Assembly (NCBI GenBank): GCA_018398765.1
Contig: JAHBMJ010001706.1
Span: forward strand, 1 to 17,500
Length of the DNA stretch: 17,500 nt
DNA from: Chromera velia
Lineage: Eukaryota; Sar; Chromeraceae
Reading direction: 5' to 3'
Of this stretch, positions 1 through 8,871 are shown in pieces. Below the pieces are notes generated by a model. That model worked only from the letters and a program-made list of their open reading frames with translations. It ran no database searches and had not been told where the DNA came from. Both the position numbers and the translations under genes were made by a program. The first letter of the stretch is position 1, and the number at the start of each line of letters is the position of its first letter.

Positions 1-1191
1 CCTTCTCTGTCTTCTCTCTCTTCTATCTCACTTCCTTCCCAAAGAGTCTGACTGAATGCGCGTCTTCGCCTGTTGTGAACTGTTACAACACTGTAGAATC
101 TGATCGACCGAACACCCAAAAACAGACATCAACGAATGAACGGCACCTGGTCAGACTTATCGGAGGGAGACGCCTGCCGGCACACCATCTGGCTCCACGC
201 AGATGCTTGCGCAGAGGCGGCTGGCTCCACCAAGGCTCCCATCAACTCCCGTGCTGCGAGGAAGACCCCAAAGGGCTTCCAAAGCACCGACATCCCCCTG
301 CAGGGAGAAGATACAGAAGGGACAAAGAGACATGTATGGGCTATCCCCTCGTTTTCTTTTTTCTTCTTCTTCTCTTCTCGTTGAAACAGACATCTCTTTC
401 TGTTTCTCTCAAGATTTGTTCTTTTTTTGCTCCTCCTCTACTCATTTTTCTTCGGCCTCTTCCAGTCTTTTTCTCTTAAAGAAAGAAACCGGGGATAACA
501 CAAAACGTTTTAAAGCAGCAGACAGAAACGAGACAGAGACAGTGAATGAAGGTGCCCCCTCGTGCGCTCGTGCTCTCAGCCACATGAGGGGTCTGACTCC
601 GAAGCCACGTGCAAAGAAGAGAAGCCGAGAGAAAAGAAAGGTCACTCTTCCAAAAAGAGCTCAAGAAGTTTAGAATGCGTGACATATGTGGCGCTTGGCT
701 TGTTGTTCTCGCAGTCCGCCTCTTTGACGCTCAGCCTTGCAATGCTCACTCCCCCCCCAAGTTCAGTGCAGGGGCACAAGGGCGGTCACAGGCAGTCGCG
801 GGCACGTGCAGGCATAAGCACATAGTGGCGACAATCAGGCAGTCCTCTGCCCTTTTCACACGTAGCTGACGTAGGGGTAGGCAATCGAGATGGAGTTCTC
901 GTCAACAGAAGGACTCGATGGTCTCGTCGAGCACAAACACACTCCGCACGTGTCAGTAGCTGCATAAAGGGAGGGAGGGAAGGGACCGGACACATTGCAG
1001 ACTGCTCTGCTGGTCTCTTTTTATCTCGTTTCTTCTTTCTGTCTCGTTTCATCCCCTTGCTGCTCCTTTTGACATATATACTGGCATGAACTCTTAACTC
1101 TGGACAAAAGGCCGCAAGCCCCACACAGACGCTTCAATCACACTCAGTCGTAAGTACTTCGCATACTCTCGGCCAGCCTCGATTCGATTTG

Positions 1192-1320
1192 CCCCCCCAC
1201 CCCGAAATAACCCCCCTCTCCCCCTCTTTCCCCCCCTTTTTCCCCCCTCTTCCCTTCCCCTTTGTCCCCCGCTTTCACCTCCTCTTCCCCCTTCTCCCAC
1301 GACCCCCTCTTGCCCTTCCC
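1192..1320. repeat. C-rich polypyrimidine tract, copy 1
   Basis: About 130 bases of almost pure C and T on the plus strand, with many runs of four to seven C. The complementary strand has at least ten G-runs close together. Such a tract can form G-quadruplexes on the minus strand or a triplex. It is kept in both repeat copies. Confidence 0.85.
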
Positions 1321-1561
1321 GGTTAGTTAAAAATGTGCCGGCGCCGGCGAGAGACGAGGCGACAGCTGCCGTGTGCCCTACTCTGTCTCTTGGTAGGTCT
1401 GCCGTGACCCTTCTGCCTCTCTTACCGTCGAGGGCAGGCTCGATATCATTTTGTACCCCTTCCTTACTTCCCCTTCCTTCCTACTCTAGGCTTGCCGCGT
1501 CGGGGTCCCAGAGCAGAAGGCCTTCCCCGGCTGGCACACCGGCCGTCACTGCGTTGGTCCA

Positions 1562-1863
1562 TGTGGTACACCGCCACCTGTCCCTTCTGTCTGTTTTAAC
1601 ATGCATGCACAGTCTCACGCACTCGATCGAACGGCCACTCATCGAACGATCCGTACGACACCCGGACAACCAGAAGCGACAAGCTCTCTCTTTGAAGAAA
1701 ATGGCAGCATTGCAGGCACATGGAGAGACGAAGGGCGTCTTCTTGTATTTGGACGCTGCCGGAGGACCAGTCCAGGCAGACCCAGACACGCTGGAGGTGT
1801 TTGCAGGCCACGAAGGTGGTCAGCCTCGCGCAGACAAGCAAGCAACCAACAGCAAAGACAAGC
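1562..1863. other. 302-base invariant core of the 2.8 kb repeat, copy 1
   Basis: Compared base by base with 5033-5334, this segment shows no mismatch or gap, while the rest of the repeat differs at about one base in thirty. It contains a TGCATGCA word near 1602. On the plus strand it is open in two overlapping frames, one reading MAALQAHGETKGVFLYLDAA from 1701. No protein or RNA family was recognised. Either function or recent gene conversion could explain the identity. Confidence 0.8.
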
Positions 1864-1967
1864 GAAGGTGATCAGCCGACTCTCGTCCGGAAGACGGAGA
1901 CAGTTGCAGAATCAGCAGACATAAGGAAAGCACTCAACTGGCCGTTTGGATTGCGATCTGCTTGTAG

Positions 1968-2354
1968 GTGGCATTCTCAATAACATCAGGCTCCTCAAAG
2001 TCCCAAGCAACACCAAGCAACGTCTCCACCATCGGCTTTGGCGACCTCCAAGGATCTTTGGGCTCTCCACCTAAGGACAAAGGCAAAGTCCAGGATCAGA
2101 CTCGAAGAGGATTTCCGAAACAGGGCTCCAGGCAGCTTGGGATGCAAGGGGACGTTGAATTCCCCTACTCACGGTCTTTGCTTAACCGTGCCCGTATCGT
2201 TGCAATCGGATTTCAACTGTTGCGCAAAGAGACAGATCTGATCTCTATCACAGAAGGTACACGAGAGTCAACACTCATCGAGCTGAGCGTTCACCACAAT
2301 GCTTTGTCCCTCCTGTTCGGCCACCTTATGGCGTCCAGACAGAAGGTAAAGTGA
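1968..2354 (+). CDS. Possible terminal exon in the repeat, unknown product (copy 1)
   Basis: An open segment of 128 codons starts right after a plausible splice acceptor (CTGCTTGTAG, ending 1967) and ends at TGA 2352-2354. The first codon is GTG, so as a free-standing gene it lacks a normal start; an exon is the likelier reading. The product is mixed in character, with a Ser/Thr-rich start, a basic middle and a leucine-rich end (ALSLLFGHLMASR). No domain was recognised. Between copies I count about 8 replacement and 4 silent changes, close to what neutral drift with transition bias would give, so it may be a dead or non-coding segment. No upstream exon was identified. Confidence 0.3.
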   Translation: MAFSITSGSSKSQATPSNVSTIGFGDLQGSLGSPPKDKGKVQDQTRRGFPKQGSRQLGMQGDVEFPYSRSLLNRARIVAIGFQLLRKETDLISITEGTRESTLIELSVHHNALSLLFGHLMASRQKVK

Positions 2355-2746
2355 GGATAAGAACCTTAGGGAAGATCTAGAGAAGGAATGTGAGCAACAC
2401 TCATTCAGGCAGCAGTTTACAGAAGGTTTAGCTCTAGAGCTATCTGGGATTCCAATCAGCTAGGTTCATTCTATCATTGTACAATCTCTACTTATACTCC
2501 TCTCTGTTCCTCTCTCTCAGAGTTTCAGACTCCCGATCTATGACAAACAGACATCAGACTCAAACGATGCTATCTGTTGCTCGAGTAACATATTATATAC
2601 TTGAATGCGAAGGTCAGACTCAACTTCAACAACTTTGATCGACGCGCGCAACACGTACATGCATGCAAGTTGATTGCGTATACACGTGGCGGCGAAGCAT
2701 GGCGTCGGCATGCAGGCTCATTCAGATATAGCGCATGCGAGGGTCC

Positions 2747-2806
2747 AGAGGGCGGCGCCATAGGGTAGGACTCCACAGAGGGCGGCACCACAGGGTAGGA
2801 CTCCAC
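2747..2806. repeat. Two tandem 30-base units at the right end of copy 1
   Basis: Units 2747-2776 and 2777-2806 both run from AGAGGGCGGC to TAGGACTCCAC or close variants, differing at two bases. The repeat ends within the first bases of a would-be third unit. Confidence 0.9.
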
Positions 2807-2807
2807 A

Positions 2808-3454
2808 GATCCCCCCCGGCCACGGACAAGAAAATCGCGTCCCCGCGATCAGTCAGACACATTCAAGCATGCGTGGAAAAGGAAAAAAGGTGAGCAAAAG
2901 AACACGATCAACTAGACACAATGCAAACCCATACAACCAACAGAACACCTTCAAAGAGGTAGTCAAAAAAATTCAGACGCGAAAGCTGATAAGCAGAAAA
3001 GTTTCTTCCCATTGATGCAAGTCAATCAGATTAATGTATGCAAAGGTACTATTACCACTGCCTCGCTGGCAACGCCAACCCGCCAGGTCTTTCCTCGAAA
3101 AACCAGTTTTAGAGATGTTGGCTTGCTCGTGGCCTGCAAAAGCACACCATCTCTACCTGACGGCAGAGCCCGTCACTCGACGGCCGCAAGCTTCCCAATG
3201 TAAGGTCTTACGTTTCTTCAGTTTTTCATTAACCTCTCAGATCTCCGCGAAAGAAAGAATGAGACGGAAATGCTAGACAGAAAGAGCGACAGAGAGAAAG
3301 ACACAGTGAGGCACAGTCAGGCCCACGCGGTCACATGCACGCATGCATCTCCATGCCTATGCATGCGCTCACAGTCGTCTACCTAGCTTTCTATATTTTC
3401 TTTTTCTATCTTTCCCTCTTTCGCTTCCTTACTTCTCACTCCCGCTTTGCTCTC
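2808..3454. other. Unique spacer between the two 2.8 kb repeats
   Basis: No gene was recognised in these 647 bases. A perfect 6-base hairpin (ATCGCG, loop TCCC, CGCGAT) sits at 2834-2849. A cluster of ATGCATGC-like words lies at 3334-3367. A pyrimidine-rich stretch at 3380-3454 runs into copy 2. Short open frames near 3012-3276 overlap each other and look like chance. Confidence 0.6.
3334..3367. promoter_or_regulatory. Cluster of TGCATGC-type words
   Basis: Several overlapping words of the GCATGC type occur within about 35 bases (CACGCATGCATC, CTATGCATGCGC). Known: apicomplexan AP2 factors bind TGCATGCA-like sites, and such words are enriched in coccidian promoters. Inference: a possible factor-binding cluster just upstream of copy 2. 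The same words occur singly near 1602, 2659, 5072, 6133, 6574 and 11140, so specificity is low. Confidence 0.25.
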
Positions 3455-4662
3455 CCTTCTCTATCTTCTCTCTCTTCTATCTCACTTCCTTCCTAAAGAG
3501 TCTGACTGCATGCGCGTCTTCGCCTGTTGTGAACTGTTAAAACACTGTAGAATCTGATCGACCGAACACCCAAAAACAGACATCAACGAATGAACGGCAC
3601 CTGGTCAGACTTATCGGAGGGAGACGCCTGCCGGCACACCGTCTGGCTCCACGCAGATGCTTGCGCAGAGGCGGCTGGCTCCACCAAGGCTCCCATCAAC
3701 TCCCGTGCTGCAAGGAGGAGAGGCGATACCCAGAGACCCCAAAGGGCTTCCAAAGCACCAACATCCCCCTGCAGGGAGAAGATACAGAAGGGACAAAGAG
3801 ACATGTATGGGCTATCCCCTCGTTTTCTTTTTTCTTCTTCTTCTCTTCTCGTTGAAACAGACATCTCTTTCTATTTTTCTCAAGATTTGTTCTTTCTTTG
3901 CTCCTCCTCTACTCATTTTTCTTCGGCCTCTTCCAGTCTTTTTCTCTTAAAGAAAGAAACCGGGGATAACACAAAACGTTTTAAAGCAGCAGACGGAAAC
4001 GAGAAGGAGACAGTGAATGAAGGTGCCCCCTCGTGCGCTCGTGCTCTCAGCCACATGAGGGGTCTGACTTTGAAGCCACGTGCAAAGAAGAGAAGCCGAG
4101 AGAAAAGAAAGGTCACTCTTCCAAAAAGAGCTCAAGAAGTTTAGAATGCGCGACATATGTGGCGCTCGGCTTGTTGTTCTCGCAGTCCGCCTCTTTGACA
4201 CTCAGCCTTGCAATGCTCACTCCCCCCCCAAGTTCAGTGCAGGGGCACAAGGGCGGTCACAGGCAGTCGTGGGCACGTGCAGGCATAAGCACATAGTGGC
4301 GACAATCAGGCAGTCCTCTGCCCTTTTCACACGTAGCTGACGTAGGGGTAGGCAATCGAGTTGCAGTTTTCATCAATAGAAGGACTCGATGGTCTCGTCA
4401 AGCACAAACACACTCCGCACGTGTCAGTAGCTGCATAAAGGGAGGGAGGGAAGGGACCGGACATATTGCAGACTGCCCTGCTGGTCTTTTTTTATCTCGT
4501 CTCTTCTTTCTGTCTCGTTTCATCCCCTTGCTGCTCCTTTCGACATATATACTGGCATGAACTCTTAACTCTGGACAAAAGGCTGCAAGCCCCACACAGA
4601 CGCTTCAGTCACACTCAGTCGTAAGTACTTCGTATACTCTCGGCCAGCCTCGATTCGATTTG

Positions 4663-4791
4663 CCCCCCCACCCCGAAACAACCCCCCTCTCCCCCTCTTT
4701 CCCCCCCTTCTTCCCTCCCCTTCCCTTCCCCTTTGTCCCCCGCTTTCACCCCCTCTTCCCCCTTCTCCCATGACCCCCTCTTGCCCTTCCC
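4663..4791. repeat. C-rich polypyrimidine tract, copy 2
   Basis: Counterpart of 1192-1320. Run lengths differ at a few points, mainly in the middle, but the overall length is equal. Confidence 0.85.
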
Positions 4792-5032
4792 GGTTAGTTG
4801 AAAATATGCCGGTGCTGGCGAGAGACGAGGCGACAGCTGCCGTGTAGCCTACTCTGTCTCTTGGTAGGTCTGCCATGACCCTTCTGCCTCTCTTACCGTC
4901 GAGGGCAGGCTCGATGTCATTTTGTACCCCTTCCTTACTTCCCCCTCCTTCCTACTCCAGGCTTGCCGCGTCGGGGTCCCAGAGCAGAAGGCCTTCCCCG
5001 GCTGGCACACCAGCCGTCACTGCGTTGGTCCG

Positions 5033-5334
5033 TGTGGTACACCGCCACCTGTCCCTTCTGTCTGTTTTAACATGCATGCACAGTCTCACGCACTCGATCG
5101 AACGGCCACTCATCGAACGATCCGTACGACACCCGGACAACCAGAAGCGACAAGCTCTCTCTTTGAAGAAAATGGCAGCATTGCAGGCACATGGAGAGAC
5201 GAAGGGCGTCTTCTTGTATTTGGACGCTGCCGGAGGACCAGTCCAGGCAGACCCAGACACGCTGGAGGTGTTTGCAGGCCACGAAGGTGGTCAGCCTCGC
5301 GCAGACAAGCAAGCAACCAACAGCAAAGACAAGC
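5033..5334. other. 302-base invariant core of the 2.8 kb repeat, copy 2
   Basis: Identical partner of 1562-1863. Bounding mismatches are at 5032 (G against A at 1561) and 5335 (A against G at 1864). Just upstream, copy 2 has TAG at 4844-4848 where copy 1 reads TGC, so a long frame open through this point in copy 1 is interrupted here. Confidence 0.8.
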
Positions 5335-5438
5335 AAAGGTGATCAGCCGACTCTCGTCCGGAAGACGGAGACAGTTGCAGAATCAGCAGACATAAAGAAA
5401 GCACTCAACTGGCCGTTTGGATTGCGATCTGCTTGTAG

Positions 5439-5831
5439 GTGGCATTCTCAATAACATCAGGCTCCTCAAAGTCCCGAGCAACACCAAGCAACGTCTCCAC
5501 CATCGGCTTTGGCGACCTCCAAGGATCTTCGGGCTCTCCACCCAAGGACAAAGGCAAAGTCCAGGATCAGACTCGAAGAGGATTTCCGAAACAGGGCTTC
5601 AGGCAGCTTGGGACGCAAGGGAACGTTGAATTCCCCTACTCACGGTCTTTGCTTGACCGTGCCCGTATCGTTGCAATCGGATTTCAACTGTTGCGCAAAG
5701 AGATAGATCTGATCTCTATCACAGAAGGTACACGAGAGTCAACACTCATCGAGTTGAGCGTTCACCACAATGCTTTGTCCCTCCTGTTCGGTCACCTTAT
5801 GGCATCCAGAAAGAAGGTAAAGCGAGGATAA
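5439..5831 (+). CDS. Possible terminal exon in the repeat, unknown product (copy 2)
   Basis: Counterpart of 1968-2354, with the same acceptor-like TTGTAG before it. The stop of copy 1 is changed to CGA at 5823-5825, and the frame runs two codons further to TAA at 5829-5831. The frame is otherwise unbroken, although several residues differ (for example Leu to Ser, Met to Thr and Ser to Phe). Coding status is uncertain for the same reasons as copy 1. Confidence 0.3.
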   Translation: MAFSITSGSSKSRATPSNVSTIGFGDLQGSSGSPPKDKGKVQDQTRRGFPKQGFRQLGTQGNVEFPYSRSLLDRARIVAIGFQLLRKEIDLISITEGTRESTLIELSVHHNALSLLFGHLMASRKKVKRG

Positions 5832-6220
5832 GAACCTTAGGGAAGATTTAAAGAAGGAATGTGAGCAACACTCATTCAGGCAGCAGTTTATAGAAGGTTT
5901 AGCTCTAGAGCTATCTGGGATTCCAATCAGCTAGGTTCATTCTATCATTGCACAATCTCTACTTATACTCCTCTCTGTTCCTCTCTCTCAAAGTCTCAGA
6001 CTCCCGATCTATGACAAACAGACATCAGACTCAAACGATGCTATCTGTTGCTCGAGTAACATATTGTATACTTGAATGCGAAGGTCAGACTCGACTTCAA
6101 CAACTTTGATCGACGCGCGCGATACGACGTACATGCATGCAAGTTGATTGCATATACACGTGGCGGCGGAGCATGGCGTCAACACGCGAGCTCATTCAGA
6201 TACAGCGCATGCGAGGGTCC

Positions 6221-6280
6221 AAAGGGCGGCGCCATAGGGTAGGACTCCACAGAGGGCGGCACCACAGGGTAGGACTCCAC
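6221..6280. repeat. Two tandem 30-base units at the right end of copy 2
   Basis: Units 6221-6250 and 6251-6280 match the pair at 2747-2806. The 2.8 kb homology stops one base after the second unit in both copies, so this small tandem array marks the breakpoint. Confidence 0.9.
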
Positions 6281-6281
6281 A

Positions 6282-6530
6282 TTATGCAAGATGTCTACTT
6301 ATAACTTAAAAAAAAAACGTTTTACTTTAGGTTTTACTATATAGAAAAAAATAGGGAAGCTTATTGTTTTTTCTTTACTAGTATACATGAGAGTGGGTGC
6401 GTATTGCGCGCCGAAGAATGTTGGACTACGTAGTACGTGAACCAACTAGGACCAACGGAGTAGAGACGTACACAAACTTTATGTTTTATCAATTCTGGAA
6501 TTAAGTTTGTCCCAGTTAGTTAGTTAGAGG
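6282..6530. other. AT-rich unique block with short tetranucleotide run
   Basis: The base composition shifts abruptly to AT-rich at the end of repeat copy 2, with runs of A and T up to about 6370. No gene is visible. At 6514-6527 there is (AGTT)3.5, which reads as a CTAA run on the minus strand and could be the 3' tail of a minus-strand LINE, though it is very short. Confidence 0.5.
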
Positions 6531-6621
6531 ATGTCTAACCCCAGTTGGAGCGCTAAGCGCCCGGGGGGCACATACATGCATGGTTCTTGTTTTTTAAGTC
6601 GCCGGTGGAGTTGATCAGTTA

Positions 6622-7506
6622 ATTATTTTCTAGAATAGGGAGACAGGCATCAAAGAAACAGACGGGATGCAAGCGTAGAAGCGATCGAATGATATTATGG
6701 ATGAAGAGTTCAGATGTACTTGCACCAGAGAGTAGATAGTTATAATCATTAAATTTTGAATTAATGGATTCCAGCTCAGCCAGGCAGTGTAGGAATTCTC
6801 TTTCATCCAGCTACTTAACACATGAAGAAAGTCTATGCATAAAGTCATCAACATACCGAATACAAGAATTCTGTACACAGAGTTTGTGGTCGCGACATTC
6901 AATAGACAGAGTACTGCTTTCGCCTTGTGGGTTAAATGAGAGCAGACGTAAGAAACCGAATAGAGAGCCATCGGTTACTGTGAGAGCAGATCGAAGGAAG
7001 GCGGAAAAGGAGTAGAGACCAAAGGCGGATTTATTGCAAAGAAGAAACACAAACATGCGATGAGAGGAGGGAAAAGCTTGTTGAATGGGAGTGAGCTTGG
7101 TAAGAGGAGGGAAATGCGAAGAAGCGATAGCCCCCACCCGCCGTATGCAGACCTCTTCCGCAACTATATATCTAGCTCTGCCCTTAAAGAAGAGAGAGCC
7201 AGTGCCTTGAACTCTCCGTCGCTGCTGCCCGCTGGTATCAGGGTGTTGCGGCACTCCCACCCCCAGCGAACAAACAAAATCCAGACCAGCCCAACGAAGC
7301 AGCCATAAGGAGGCTCTCGAAAACTCTAGATAAGTGTTTCCCTTCCAGGCATGCAGCATTACAGCGGGAACGGTATGTATGGTTTGCGAGCTCAAGAGCG
7401 AGCACCACCAGTCGGCCACTCTAGAGCAAAGCAGGGCTTTTGCAGGAAGCAGGCCGAAAATATATAGGAAGGGCAAACAAAGACTGTAAGCAGACAGACG
7501 GCCAAA
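6622..7506 (-). pseudogene. Minus-strand reading frame below the LINE RT; possible Penelope-like RT remnant
   Basis: The frame of the LINE thumb segment continues past its TAG at 7507-7509 and stays open to TAG at 6811-6813, then on to TAA at 6619-6621. The first part (FGLLPAKALLCSRVADWWCS) could be the usual post-thumb region of a LINE. The later part contains GSLFG, then LLSFNPQG, then IRYVDDFMHRL about 25 residues on, then FLHCLAELESINSKF. Spacing and the RYVDD box recall motifs 4 and 5 of Penelope-like reverse transcriptases or telomerase, but key residues of the fourth motif are degenerate. It may be the tail of the LINE, a separate broken element, or chance. Two in-frame stops make it non-functional in any case. 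Confidence 0.3.
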
Positions 7507-8794
7507 CTAGCGTGCAAACCAGAGCTGTAAAGCATCGATTGCAAGAAGATTGGCATCATGAAAAGAGAGGCATTCGAGGCAGTACAGTGCGACAAGGGAC
7601 CAACATACTTTAAAAACAGTCATCTGTGCATCTACACTAAGGGGACCTACACTGGCAATCAGACCAAACACAGCCCCTAGGGCGCGGGAGGCCGAAGCAA
7701 TACGCGATTCAACTGTCTCACTGAGGCATCCCTCCTCAAAGAACAGGCACTCCAGGTACTTGTATTCCGTTGCCCATTCAATCTCTTTCTCTTCATACAC
7801 TACCAAACCGAAGCTTTCTCTAAATACAGAGGCAGACAGGCGGAGAATCTTTGTCTTTTTCAAATTGACTGTAAGTCTCCATTCTTTGCAATAGTTCTCG
7901 AGAGCAGAGAATTTTTTTTAAGGTCTGAGACGGAATGGGCAAGAAAACAGAGATTGTCAGCATAACCTAAACTGTCCAGGACACAATTATCTAGCAAAAC
8001 TGGCTCCGGCTCGTTCTCTGGCTCCTCTCCACTGCCCGCTTCCATTTTTATATTTGTCCACTCTCGCTCGACTGCCTCGCTGGCATGCCTTGCCTCGCTC
8101 TTGCTTGCAGAACACATACAGGGGAGATCATTTATGTACAGAAGAAAAAGAATATTATTAGGTGAAAGGGCATCCCCTTGCTTCACTCCAGTGCCCTCCC
8201 AAAAACGTAGAGAGTCCCCGTCAACTTTGCCCAATACCTCTCTGTACATTTCACAGATCATGCAGATATCTACCTCACTCACGCCCTCATTTCTCAGTTT
8301 TTGAATTAACTTTGCTCTTGGCACAGTGTCAAACGCCTTTGAAAAGTCAATAAAACCTGCTAACAGAGCCTTTTTTTCTTTTTGCATGAAGAGACAACAG
8401 AGGCAAGAGCACCAACCCCCTCCCTCGTTCCCAGTGGCACCCTTTCACAGAACCCCAGCTGTCTGAAGTCAAAACGGACCTGGGAATGCACACGGTAGTC
8501 CATCAGGAGGCCGAAAAGTTTTGTAAAAGGGTTCACAATATAGATTGGTCTCCATTCGTTGGAAGAGGGGGAAGCAGGGCCTTTTGGAACTGGACAAATG
8601 CGCAAAACATTCCATGAAGGAGGCCAGTAAGCATGAATATGCATCAGGTTAAATAAAACAAAAAGTAAAAAGCAGGAGAGGGCAGATTCGGCAAAGCAGA
8701 GATCTAGCTGTGCGGGAGAGATGCCTTCAAGGCCGGTAGCTTTCTTCTTATTCATTTTCTTCAGGTGGGAAGAGATCTGGTGACACAAGTACAG
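7507..8794 (-). pseudogene. Broken non-LTR retrotransposon reverse transcriptase
   Basis: RNA-dependent DNA polymerase of a LINE, read in three frames. Fingers: 8794-8362, with KKATGLEGISP, then WRPIYIVNPFTKLF and QLGFCERVPLG. Palm: 8387-7862, with motif A FIDFSKAFDTV, motif B GVKQGDALSP and motif C LGYADN. Thumb: 7863-7510, with NLKKTKILRLS and YKYLECLFFEE. In motif C the second catalytic Asp is Asn (codon AAT), so the enzyme is expected to be inactive. Both frame changes fall in A-runs (minus-strand A7 near 8371-8377, A8 near 7914-7921), and each is mended by one extra A. TAG at 7507-7509 ends the thumb frame. Between motifs B and C lies an unusually long acidic linker rich in Glu and Pro. 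Upstream, TGA at 8795-8797 closes the frame. Family assignment is firm; the clade is unknown. Confidence 0.9.
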
Positions 8795-8871
8795 TCAACA
8801 CGATCCGGAGAAAACTGGATTATACTATAGTAAGATATCGTAGATTGACGTGTTTTTTATATTGTTTCTAA

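Larger units (their letters stand above)
1..2807. repeat. 2.8 kb direct repeat, copy 1 (left end cut by window)
   Basis: This block aligns along its length with 3455-6281. The offset is 3454 at the left, 3471 after a 17-base gap near 257, and 3474 after a 3-base gap near 2648. I counted roughly 90-100 substitutions by eye, about 3-4%, mostly transitions. The match stops sharply after the word ACTCCACA at 2807. No transposase, reverse transcriptase or terminal inverted repeat was recognised inside. The copies and the unique spacer can be read as a tandem array of about 3.47 kb units that continues left of the window, or as a dispersed repeat that landed twice. Confidence 0.95.
3455..6281. repeat. 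2.8 kb direct repeat, copy 2
   Basis: This is the second copy of the block at 1-2807. It carries 17 extra bases near 3717-3735 and 3 extra near 6120. The right boundary is exact: both copies end in ACTCCACA, after which copy 1 enters GC-rich unique DNA and copy 2 enters AT-rich DNA. The 17-base gap changes the frame of the long open frame that starts at 136 in copy 1 and 3590 in copy 2, so that frame is not conserved and is not annotated as a gene. Confidence 0.95.

Noticed and set aside
3590-4144. 184-codon ATG frame in repeat copy 2
   Set aside because: A 17-base gap breaks the same frame in copy 1, and much of it is low-complexity pyrimidine-rich DNA; coding is not conserved.
1-6281. The two 2.8 kb direct repeats as LTRs of a retrotransposon
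   Set aside because: The 647-base interior holds no gag or pol, no primer-binding site or polypurine tract was seen, and the left end is outside the window.
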